64,000 nucleotides of DNA from Hydractinia symbiolongicarpus (taxonomy: Eukaryota; Cnidaria; Hydrozoa; Anthoathecata; Hydractiniidae). Position numbers and translations under genes: made by a program. The DNA is taken from positions 29,936,001 through 30,000,000 of the forward strand of contig NC_079882.1 of the NCBI RefSeq assembly GCF_029227915.1, in the 5' to 3' direction. The notes below the pieces were generated by a model. That model did not search any database. It had not been told where the DNA came from and worked only from the letters and a program-made list of their open reading frames with translations. This document shows, one piece after another, positions 40,501 to 51,200 of the stretch; position 1 is the first letter of the stretch, and every line of letters begins with the position of its first letter.

Positions 40501-43500
40501 AGTACAATATTAGAAATTCAACTTTATTTTTTATAATTTAAATAACAAAAGTTTGATGGAAACAATCTTAAATAAGAAAAAAATTTCCAAAATATTTGAA
40601 AACAATCCACTTTTACTTTCGGTAGTCGGTGACAGTTACTTTTAGTATTCTTCTTATCGATGTTAATATCTTTCAAAGAGTCTGGTTGGTTCTAATGAAT
40701 TCGTCTTACCTGGTGAGCAAAACAAAATATGATGGAATCATATATCCTGGTAGTTTTGCTTTTAATGCTGCACGAATCTCACGTTTTGATGTCTGAAAGT
40801 AAAATGACGAGAAATAGTATTTATTTTGATTAACTTCTTGTTCGATTCTATGTTTGACTGATAGCCTTGTGGTAAAGCGTTCGCTTTCAGTGCGGGAGGT
40901 CTTGGGTTCAAACCCCGGCCGAGTCATGCCAAAGACTATAAAAGTGTGAATCTATCCTTTCTGCTTAGCGCTCAGCATGAGAATAGGATTGATATCTTAG
41001 GCGGTTGTCTAGTTGAGCGATTGCTGTGCTTCCACGACTTTCGTAGCTCAAATGGGAGCTTTAAATGTGCTAGGACCCCCTTCGCAGGACCCTCGTTGAT
41101 AGCAGTACCAATAGGAACTGAAGAGGCTATCCTGGGTAAATAATAGTAATAATAATAATAATAATAATTATATAAATTAAAACTATATAAAATAATATAT
41201 AGAAATAAAAAAATCATTTATTGTAATTGTCAAGTTCCTTTTCCTTTTTTTACTTTAATGTCAGAATTTTCGCGAATGGAAAATTTCGCGATTAAAAAAC
41301 TAAAATAAATTTCGCGGCTGACGAACAAAAATAAAATTCAAATTTTCTGGTTATGAAGGTAAGGCTAATAATTTTACTAAAAGTATATATTTTTACGGAA
41401 ATAAGAATTTCAGTTGCACTTTTGCTGTATGGCAGCTACTTTGCTTTTTTCCCCAAAAACAACAAAAATAGAAAAAGCGCGAAACGGTGAGAATTTTTTC
41501 CTAAGAAATTTGATATTAAAGAATACTTGTTGTTTAGTATATTTTTTTATTCTTGCTTTTTTCAATTTAAAAATATCAATTCCATGTTGGAAAATTTTTA
41601 CCTTTTTTGCGGAGACTATATAAGCTACAAGATATTTGTCTTCTCCTTCTTCTCCATGCACTTGAACTTTGCAAGCCTTCACTATCTGCAATTCCAATAA
41701 CACTGCTTCGACAGCCTAAAATTCAATTTGGTACAACAACAGATACGCAAAGCTTGATTTGTGTCACTATCAAACAAAAGAAATGCATAACGGTCAATTA
41801 CCATTACAAAAAGTAAGTGATGAATATAAAAGATAAAATAAATAAACACACCTGAAGCTCGACACTAAATCCGCGAATTTTGACCATTGAATCACATCGC
41901 CCGCAAATTTCTAGTTCTCCATTGGATAGCAAATAGCCCCAATCTCCTGTCCGATATAATCTAGAACCAAATAACGATTGCAACGCACAAGGCGTTTCGA
42001 TAAATTTTTTTTTCGTTAAGTCAGGCCGATTGACGTAACAACGCGCTAGAGTAGGACCTCCCACATAAATCTAAAAATTAAAATAATTTAAACTGTATTT
42101 CAAAAAAATAATGGCAAGGGAAGCTAAACACTTTGTGCCTCTGAAACCTTCATTTTTGCAATAATTTCGAAATTCTGATATGATTCATTAAATGGTAGTC
42201 GATGGCCCGTGAAAAAATCTACGGGCTCGCCTGTTCTTTTTATACCGCATTGCGTGCGTCCCGCTACATTTTTCGTGACAGACAGACTGACGTATTATAA
42301 TATAGATAAAAATACCCAAAAAGCAATGCGATGAAATATTCACAAAGGGTTAATATTACCTCTCCTGGCATTCCTATTGGTAACTGCTTCAACGTCTCGT
42401 CCAGTATAACGACATGCACACCTTCAATAACTTTACCAACAGGACAGAACTTTCCAACCGCTCCGATGTTTGTGATACGCTAAATAAAATATCTCAGGTA
42501 GATAAAATTAATATTCAAATTTCAAATACATTGTATTTCTCTGTATCATTGTAGAGAAGTTGAAATGGGAAAAAAGGGTTCCAGGTATTAAAATGACATT
42601 ACTAACTAGGGCAGACATTTATCTTTTAGATCTTTAAACAAAAGATTCGACAAAAACTGTCAATCAAAATACTTTACTGATCGCAAACTGATAAAAAACA
42701 AATCAATACCTTCTCTAGTTCTTCTTTAGAAAGGTCTGCAGCACTCACGTCATGGCATTCAGATATGCTGTACAAGTTTAACAGCTTTACACCTGGGAGA
42801 ATCTCGATGAAACGATTGCGGAGAGATATTGTGACGACTTCTCCACATAGCCAAATCAATTTTAGATGTTGAAGATAAAACTGCACGTTTAAGTTGCGTT
42901 CGTCAAGAATCGCCTCTAAATTAGACAGAATCAGTTTAAACATTTGACTTTTAACCAGTTTACTTCAGAATTAGTCATTTTGTGTTGACTAAGTGTTCCA
43001 TCCTGCATTTAAATACGAAATCAACCATTCATGCTCGAAACAGGATCTTTGAAAAGTAATTGAATAGTCATAAAACAGAAATTTTTGAGAGTTTTTACAG
43101 ATTTTTGGATGATTTGTTCATAACTGCATGTCGAACTGAAAAACAAAAATTCCAAATAGCATTAACAGCAAATTTTGTGTTCTTTAAAAAGCGAAAGGGA
43201 AACAAGATCAGGTGAAATAACTCTGTGTAAAATAAAATTTGGAAAAGTGAAAACCGGACGGACAAAAAGAATGGAAAAAAATAAGAGACAGGTCAAATTA
43301 AATATAGAAAAAATAGTATGGTCACACTTTCCCAAGTTCTATCCTCTGATTAGATAGTTATTTGTTATGGTCTTTACCTTTTAGCTTCCTTCGCAATAAA
43401 AGCGCTGGTCACAATAATAATAATTACGTAGTGACTAGGGTGGTACATACCTAATAAAGAAGGTGTTAGTAAAATCCTTGTGATTGCGTTTTCCTTTAAA

Positions 43501-44396
43501 TATTTTAATAGCACGGGCGGGTCGTATATGACGTCATCTGGAATGATATATAGCGTTGCTCCTTTTAATAATGGTCGCAACATTTCCCACACAAAAAATA
43601 CGTTACTTGCAACTCGGTCGTCTTCTTCAAATGGATACTTCGTATGTCTCCAAGTATACGAATAAACAGCACCTCTGTGTGGACACATAATACCTAAAGT
43701 AAAAACATCCTAGGAACTGAATCATACAACCTTATTTCTAAGGCACTCTCTAAGGCAATTTGTCCCCATCGATATTTCAAAAATAGAAAACACTTCCTAG
43801 GAACGAGGTTGATTATAAAAAATAAATAAACACATCACATAAAAATCATCATAATAAACTGGGTATATAATTTATGCAATACGTAACTAATTCATACCTT
43901 TGGGTGCCCCTGTGGTTCCTGAACTATAAACAACATAAGCTAAATCATCAAGCGATGATGTTGTTGTGAGCTCAACATCACATGTATTTTTTGACATGTC
44001 ATTTTCCCATCCTTCATCAAGACAAATAATTGACAGTGAGTTGGGAAGCCATTTTTTGTAACACGACAAGGTAATAACCACGATCGGCTTGGCATCCTCG
44101 CAAACCGAGTTTAGCAAAGGTATCGGGTAGCTGTAATCGATTGGTAAATAACAACCGCCAGCTTTCAATGCTGCGATGTAGGCGATACTGAATTCCATGC
44201 ATCGTTCCATGTATATTCCAACAATAGAGTCCGTTTTGCAACCTTTCTGCTTTAAGCATTTCGCCAGCAATGAAGTTTTTGTGTCCAGTTGTTCATATGT
44301 CAATGTCCGTCCATTGAAGTCAACAATGGCTGTTTTGTTGGGTGTTTTTAAAACTTGTTCGTTAAATAACTCGTGCAAGCATTTTTTCGAATTCAT
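32039..44396 (-). CDS. ATRR-like four-domain carboxylic acid reductase (A-T-R-SDR)
   Basis: 29 exons: 43898-44396, 43451-43693, 42710-42915, 42360-42479, 41852-42070, 41602-41715, 40710-40792, 39769-39957, 39149-39295, 38679-38744, 38391-38526, 38061-38235, 37820-37881, 37652-37705, 37480-37565, 37287-37370, 37119-37201, 36793-36956, 36100-36161, 35753-35820, 35047-35278, 34680-34852, 34454-34580, 33948-34029, 33607-33729, 33265-33357, 32948-33062, 32641-32684 and 32039-32182. Phases join throughout, giving about 1330 residues. An in-frame TAA lies four codons before the ATG. Domain order is adenylation, carrier, thioester reductase, then SDR (separate entries). Fungal ATRR with this order reduces glycine betaine to choline; most Lys2 or CAR-type enzymes lack the last domain. 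The catalytic motifs I looked for are present. The protein has no signal peptide, so cytosolic action is likely. It should need a phosphopantetheinyl transferase, ATP and NAD(P)H. The donor of exon 20 and acceptor of exon 21 are uncertain. Confidence 0.9.
35753..38744 (-). other. Thioester reductase domain (R1) of the ATRR-like enzyme
   Basis: Exons 10-20. This extended SDR-type domain releases the carrier-bound acyl group reductively as an aldehyde. Visible motifs: nucleotide-binding [16 protein letters not shown] (TGxxGFLG at 655-662), basic strand end [22 protein letters not shown], the HYISTDAVFP active-site strand, and the catalytic YAQSK (Tyr829, Lys833) followed by [14 protein letters not shown] and TPVDFV follow as in the family. 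The end of the domain, [11 protein letters not shown], sits in exon 20. Confidence 0.9.
39149..39868 (-). other. Phosphopantetheine carrier (T) domain of the ATRR-like enzyme
   Basis: Spans exons 8 and 9. The attachment motif FFDIGGHSLLA is split by an intron between the two glycines and the His-Ser; the modified serine is near residue 560. The following helix ([30 protein letters not shown]) matches the carrier fold. Confidence 0.92.
39870..44396 (-). other. Adenylation domain of the ATRR-like enzyme
   Basis: Exons 1-8, roughly residues 1-525. The domain activates a carboxylic acid as an acyl-adenylate and loads it on the carrier. Motifs seen: A1/A2-like LTYEQL and [12 protein letters not shown]3 [11 protein letters not shown] (about 157-167), A5 [11 protein letters not shown]7 YRTGD (395-399), A8 [16 protein letters not shown], and A10 IAASGKLDA with its lysine. 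In the A4 region the usual FDxS.W reads NVFFVWEM, so the aspartate that binds an alpha-amino group is replaced by Val. That argues against an ordinary alpha-amino acid substrate. Confidence 0.9.
40856..41168 (+). mobile_element. tRNA-derived SINE in an intron of the ATRR-like gene
   Basis: An RNA polymerase III A box (about TGTGGTAAAGCG, 40868-40880) and B box (GGGTTCAAACC, 40904-40914) form a tRNA-like head. A unique body follows, containing ccaaagactataaaagtg and gcgctcagcatgag, and a (TAA)n tail ends near 41168. The head does not fold as an intact tRNA, so it is not annotated as a tRNA gene. It lies antisense in the intron between exons 6 and 7. Confidence 0.85.
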
Positions 44397-47300
44397 TTTG
44401 TGAGCTTATATGTTGATTAGAGAATTGTAAAAAATATTTTATAACAAATTTAACGTGCGAATTTCACGCGGTAGCATCAGATTACACTGGCTTTCAAATT
44501 GAATGAATGACACACTAAAAAATTATAATTGATATAGTTGTCATCATAATATTATATTATAAACTGAGTAGGAAAGGTACAGATATTTTTTGGTTGAATA
44601 TCTTAAAATCAATCTATATACATCAAACTTGTGCCCTTTAAAACATCACAGCAAACCCTTTATGCTGAGGGGAGATTACTACACATCGCTCAAGAGGTGT
44701 GAGAATGGGGTGCAACTACAAAGGGTTAGTTCCCATCTGGGGAATAATCGTGCAATATGATATTGCCATTTAGGCCAAAGATGTGTCCATTTCGGATTCG
44801 ACATGTTTCGATTTCGAAGGAGGCCAAATATATATGAATCAAAAAAATAGTTGTGAAGGTTAATTTATTAGCAGTAAGATGTTGAAGAATTGAAAAACGC
44901 ATGCTTCACTTACCTTTTTCGTTGGGTGAGGATCTTCTTACAGAAGAATTAAAAATAAAGTTAATTTATTTCGTTTTATAATTGGTGTTTTGACATACGT
45001 TCTATTTTTCTCATTTTTTCTATAAATATTGATCAATTCATGAATATATGCATATTTTTTAACAATGACATTCCCACGTGATATTGAAATTTGAAAAATC
45101 CTTGCTAGCAGATGTTGAGTTAACAAGCCATTTATCTGCTGGGAACTTTATAAATTTCATTGAAAAAAGCAACTGCTTTCTTCAATATATATATTTTTAA
45201 TAATGAACCTGTTCTTTTTTTAAATTGACGTAAAAAACGAATTTGACAACGCCTTAAAAAAGTTGGGATATTTATTTCCACTTGTAAATTTATTTTATAG
45301 TACGAACAAGTGGGTTAAAAATAAGAAATATGCCCAACCCATTTTTTAACATGACAATGAAACAAAAACATCCAATAGAACGATATTCTTTCTGCGCTTT
45401 TTTTCAACTATATTTCTGTTTAGGACAATTATGTCTTTTTAGAGAAAATGCGAAGCAACTGCAACTTGAGGTCGCAGTCTATCTTGAGACGGTGTAAATA
45501 ATCGATCAAGAAAAGAAGTATTTTTTATTTTCCTTTCTTATTTGTGAAAATAATTTAAGAAGCAAAAAATACTTTTTTCAATTCAACTGAAAGACCTGTC
45601 ACACAGTTCAAGAAGAACTGTGAATGACAATTATATATTCTGCGAAAATCATTTTCTTTTCACCGATTCGCAAAAATCAATTCAGCAAAATTTGACACAA
45701 AACTAAGATTTTCGGAAATAATTTTTGTAAAATTTGTAATTTTTGAACTTTTAATTTTCGAAAAAGTTCTAAAAATTTAGTATTTAGTATATCTTCTATA
45801 GTACAGTGTATAACTTTTGCTTTGTATCATATTTTATATTTTACTCCATCAATAATTTATTAAACCTGCAACACTTGCAGTAAAGATACTAAAATTTCGT
45901 GTTCATCCAAAAGATATAAGTCTGAGTTAACAACTTCAACAAATTTCTATTCTATTAGTTACTAATAATGAAAAACATCCAAAAATTATAAATCTCGAGC
46001 CTACAACTAAAACATCTAGCTACACCACTGGACCTCGAGATTATTTATCCAGTTGTTGCTTAAACAAAGAAGAAAACGTTAATGCAAGTGATGTATTACC
46101 GAAAAAGCTTGAATCATTCCAATACCTAAAACCACATGAGCATTCAACACCACATTCATAAAATATACATAATTTTAATTTTTTTTTATAACTACGCGAA
46201 GATGTCAAGTTGTTTTTGCTGTAATTATTCAAATTTGTGTGTTCCGTAATTACTGCGGATTGTTTTTCAGTAATTAATTTTTTTAGTTATTAATGCGGTA
46301 AATTAATTTAAAATTAACAATTTCTAGTGCCCATGCGCGATTTATTTCCCATTAGTTAGAAAATACGTAGCAAGGACTGCGCAGAAGATTTGAAGCCAGA
46401 GAGAAACAATTAATGCTGTAGTTTGATTGATTTCATTCCAGTTCTTTTATAAAGAAAAGTGAAAATGCAGTTATCACATGAGAAAAAAAGCTGTTGTGAT
46501 AAGCAGAAGTATAGAGAAATTTATTTTATTTATTTAAAATTCACCGATCTAAAATCAGCAACTCAGATTTTGTGAGCAGTATCATGAATCAGAACACATT
46601 AAAATGGAAACAATAGGTGATAACAGCATACATACATGTGGTAAAAACAAACGTTCTTTTTAAAGACTAAAATGTAGGGTGACAAATTAAGCTCTTGTTT
46701 CGTGTGTAGTCTGGACGGCTTCTATATACTCATATCTCCTCAGCGCTGCCGTTACTTTAATTTTCACTTAACGCTGGTTGATTTGTTAAAAAGATTAATC
46801 TGTTGCATACCGCAATAATTTAAATCGAATAATTTTTTTTTAATTAAATGCTTTCTCCTTAAACAATAACGATGCCCATAATTGGGCATCTTTATTGTTA
46901 CAGAAAGATAGATGGTAAAAAAAACACGAGATTTGCACGTTTTTTATAATGTAAACTATATGGGTTTAGAGGTGCAAACCTTTTTGAGCTTGTGACGAAT
47001 TTTCAAGGCTGTACCAATACCAAGATGCACTGAAATGTTCCTTTAAATTTAAAAAAAATTCAAGCATAGAGGAAAATGAAGAACAATTTGAGAACATTTG
47101 AAAGCTTCATACGAAAGTTACTATTCTGTTCTTAAATCTGGTGGTGAAAAAAAAATTTCTTTGATAAAAGATTTGCTTGAATGATTACAAGCAAATGCTA
47201 AGCTTCATTTGCCTTTAATCAGAAAATTAATAACGGCGAAAAAATAAGATATGGTAACGTTTTGTTAATGTCTATTTTAATACAATAACAACCGATTACC

Positions 47301-48239
47301 CCAGGATGTACCACAAAATATCGCCCGAGGTCTAAGTGCCGACCGAGCTTGCGAGGTCAGTGCAATGACTGTTTACTGAAATAACTGTAGAGAAACTTTT
47401 AGCTGTGAAAGAAACAAAAATAACGCTTTAATATAATTTTAAATCTTTTATTCGACGTTATAACTTTACAAATATAAATCATGTATATATTATCGCTTCT
47501 AAATATACACATTCGTATAAATAAACTAAAATATGTACAAACCTTGTAAAAATAAACAACTTCTGCGTTTTCTTTAAACAAATACGCGAAATTTTCTATG
47601 CTACAAAACACGCAAGTTTTACATTTTTTAACATATCGATTGCGATATATATTTTGAATAATTGAGGGCTTTAAAGCAAAACGTTGCGCGGCGTACAGAT
47701 CAGATAATATATATATATATATACGTAAAATAAAATAAAAACATTTACTGGTAATTCTCTATTAGCGCCCTAGGCCTTTGTTTCATTAATACTTGCTCAA
47801 TTTTTATTAAAGGGCCCTTCAAACTCTTGTGATAAAATTATACTCGATTAGACTTTATCAAACAGTGCACGCTAAGTGTAAGATGTACGGAAGTTATACA
47901 GATGCAACGCAAGTGCATTTGAGCTTCATTTAAGCAAGTGGAAAGAGAGGTTTGTTTGTACGAGAACGTTATTAGGAAATAAATCATTTCAGTTGTTTAA
48001 CACAGAGGAAATTCAAAGTATACACTTTATGATTTTTTTGCTACAATTTTGATATGCTTGACGTAAGTTTATTAACGCGTGTTTGCAGTATGACAAAAAG
48101 AATTATAACAGAGATTGAAATTTTTTTAAAGAGTGAATATTTTATCAGTAGCCTGTTTACTATATTTCGCAAAAAATGAACTTGCGCCATTGCACCCTTA
48201 AAACAGCGCAAAGGAGATATTAAAAGCGCTGTCAGAAAT
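44397..48239. other. Intergenic between ATRR-like and PPEF genes
   Basis: It should hold the promoter of the ATRR-like gene (just upstream of 44396) and the 3' UTR of PPEF, but I see no clear core promoter. At 46862-46901 the arms AACAATAACGATGCCCA and TGGGCATCTTTATTGTT form a tight hairpin with a loop of about 4 bases and one mismatch. No coding exon is convincing. A short AT run lies at 47707-47721. Confidence 0.5.
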
Positions 48240-51200
48240 TTACGTTGTCACTAACCGAAAGGCTTCCAGAAACTCGTTAAAATCAATTTTGCCATCTTTA
48301 TTGATATCTAGCGTCTTTGCCAGATCTTGTATACCAGATTCAGGAATTAGTCCATTGGTGTGTTTATTTAACATATGGCATGCTTCTTCCATCTCTTCAG
48401 TGGAGATAAAACCTGGAAATAACACGAAACGCTCACACAAGAGTGAATACTTCAAATTACATTTCATAAATATCAGGAGATCATAAGATTAATCTCTTAA
48501 CGCTGTTGGCTCAACAGCGAGAAAGGTGTCGTCCAAGATGGAATAAAAGATGAAACTCTCTGAACAGACGTTGAACTGCCTTACGTAAAATTAATATTTC
48601 AGCGACAATTACTTATCACATGAATAGAAGGAAACTCAACGGAAAGGAGGATGGGGAACGTTTCCGTTAGCACACTTTTGATGCATGGGTAGAACGGTAT
48701 AATTTAAAGAAATGTTATACATTAGCATAACTTATTATACAAATGGCTGCTCTTGTTTACTAATTAAGTTGAACACTTGTGAGAAAAAAAAATAGAAATG
48801 TGCCAACCTGAACAATCTTTATCGATAATTCTGAAGACAGTTTCAAGAGCTTGCTTGTTTCGGTATATCGTTTCAGATAACAAACTCATCTAAGGTACAA
48901 AAAATATACAATTTTGACTAAAACTCCAGATGATTTTTGTGAAACTCTCAACCCTCTTTAATCAAAAATAAATCAGAGTTATTTATATTTTCAATTTTTT
49001 ACACAGTTGGTAATTCACGACAAATTCAATGTAATAAAGAGTGAATACCTTTCTTTTAACGGCAGAGGATTTGCAGAAACAGAAACAATATTGAATTTTT
49101 TGTTACGAATTTTTTTTACATCAGCAAGAGGGTGGTGCGCTTAATTGTCGAAGTAATGGGATCTATTGTGATATTATCCAACATGGAAATAGATTAAAAC
49201 ATGTGGAACATATCTTGGAACTGTTAACAATACCTGACTTATAGCAGAGTTCACTTTGTATCCATCCCATGATGACATATAAAGAACATTTCCATCCTTA
49301 TCAACATCCACAAGTTTAGCACGAAGTATAGTCCATGGTAGTTTTAAATGTAACACTTTTTCCAAACCGTTAGCCCATTGACTAACGCTTAATTTGCCTA
49401 AAAAATAAAGCACGTTGAAGATTTTAATAAAAATAAATTTTATTGTTTTTTTGCTAATAAATTTATTCCTAAATTATCACTGGTCATTCAAAAACTTGGT
49501 AATGTCAATACAGTACTAATTTTCGAGCGTATTCACTTTTTTTTGTAAGAAAATATACTTCGTGCCTATTAACTTTCGCACAAACGGTTTTGTGCGTGAT
49601 TTAAAAAACATTAAATTTCGTGCAATGGCAGACTTTTTTGCTCAAAAGCACGAAAATGACGACGCACGAAAAATAGACCGAATAGGTTAAATTTAAATTT
49701 GTGTCGTACACTCGTTTTTTTTATTTTTGGCAAGGTATATTGCAAAGTTCTCGTATTAAACTGAATTTCGGTTTCTAAAACAGCAAAAGGCTAAGTCAAA
49801 ATTATTTTGCTTAGTTACCCGTGTTGTTGATGTCCATTTGTTTGAAGACGTCTGCCAATTGACTTTTATGTGCATGGATCTTTTCTTTTAACTCTTTCAT
49901 AGCACATTCTTCATGTATTCCAACTCTAAGAAAAAAAGATCACTCGATTGCTACACATTATGGTTGGCGGTATAGTATCGAGGTGCTTACCCAAGGGGGG
50001 ATTTAATGCAATTAAAAATAATACAGCAGCCTAAGGATGGTGAAAATTTCGAATCCAGGGCGGAAGATTTTGCAGCGAAAGACTCATTCAAACATTCTGA
50101 GTGCTTAGTGGAGGATAATAATAATTATTAATTATTGAAACTTTTCAAAATTTTTCATCAAGACTAATACTTTTAGGAACTTAATTCTAACAAATTCTCT
50201 TTTGAATATGTGTACGTATCTTTACTCTAACTTTCTGTAGGGTTAAACAGTTTCAATCAGGGAAGACCACTGCATGGAATACGTTAGGATTGAAAGCAGA
50301 GGAAAAGAGAAGCATAAACTCACTTGTCTTTGAAACTGTTTATTTTGTTTTCTTTTGTGGCAGAAAATTGTACAATCCTTGGTGTGAGGTTTACATCCAG
50401 CTTTATATAAGCACCAAGATTACTACCATCAGCATAATAAGATGACGCTGAAAATACAGTCAGTACCTAAGAACAAGAAACGAATGTCATGAAAGACTAC
50501 AGAGAAAGTTAGGTCGTGAGTTTTACTTACTTTTTTCAAAATCAACAGTACCGACCTTGTTATTATGTGCATATTCATACCCTTCAAATTTGCATTCATG
50601 CGATCTAATTAGTAAATCTAACTTGTGTTTACGTAACACACTATCAGTCACGTCCGGACCAAAGCAGCAACCACCACCTCTATGTTTGTTAAACACTTTG
50701 CCACATGTTGGCTGGGGATCGCTCCATAATAAATCTAGCACCTGATGAATAAAACAGTAATAATTTAAACATCACCAACATCAACAACAACAACAACGAC
50801 AAGAACAACAAAGACAACAACAACGACAACAACAACAACGACAACAACAACGACAACAACAACGACAACAACAACAACGACAACAACAACAACGACAATA
50901 ACAACGACAACAACCACGACAACAACAACGACAACAACAACGACAACAACAACGACAACAATAACGACAACGACAACAACAACGACAACAACAACGACAA
51001 CAACAACAACGACCACAACAACGACGACAACAACGACGACAACGACAACAACAACGACAACGACAATAATAGCAAAGGAGAAATAGTGTGATTGATATTA
51101 TGTGGTTGATGAAAATATAAAATATAACAATAAATTACCTGTTCCCATTCTTGTAAGATTTCGATGGGTGGTGGTTCCGTCTCTTCAAGTGATATGTGAG

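Noticed and set aside
40861-40930. tRNA gene
   Set aside because: A and B boxes are present but the acceptor and anticodon arms do not form properly; it is the head of a SINE.
50689-51075. Long Leu-rich and Val-rich minus-strand ORFs
   Set aside because: They read a CAA/CGA triplet array inside a PPEF intron.
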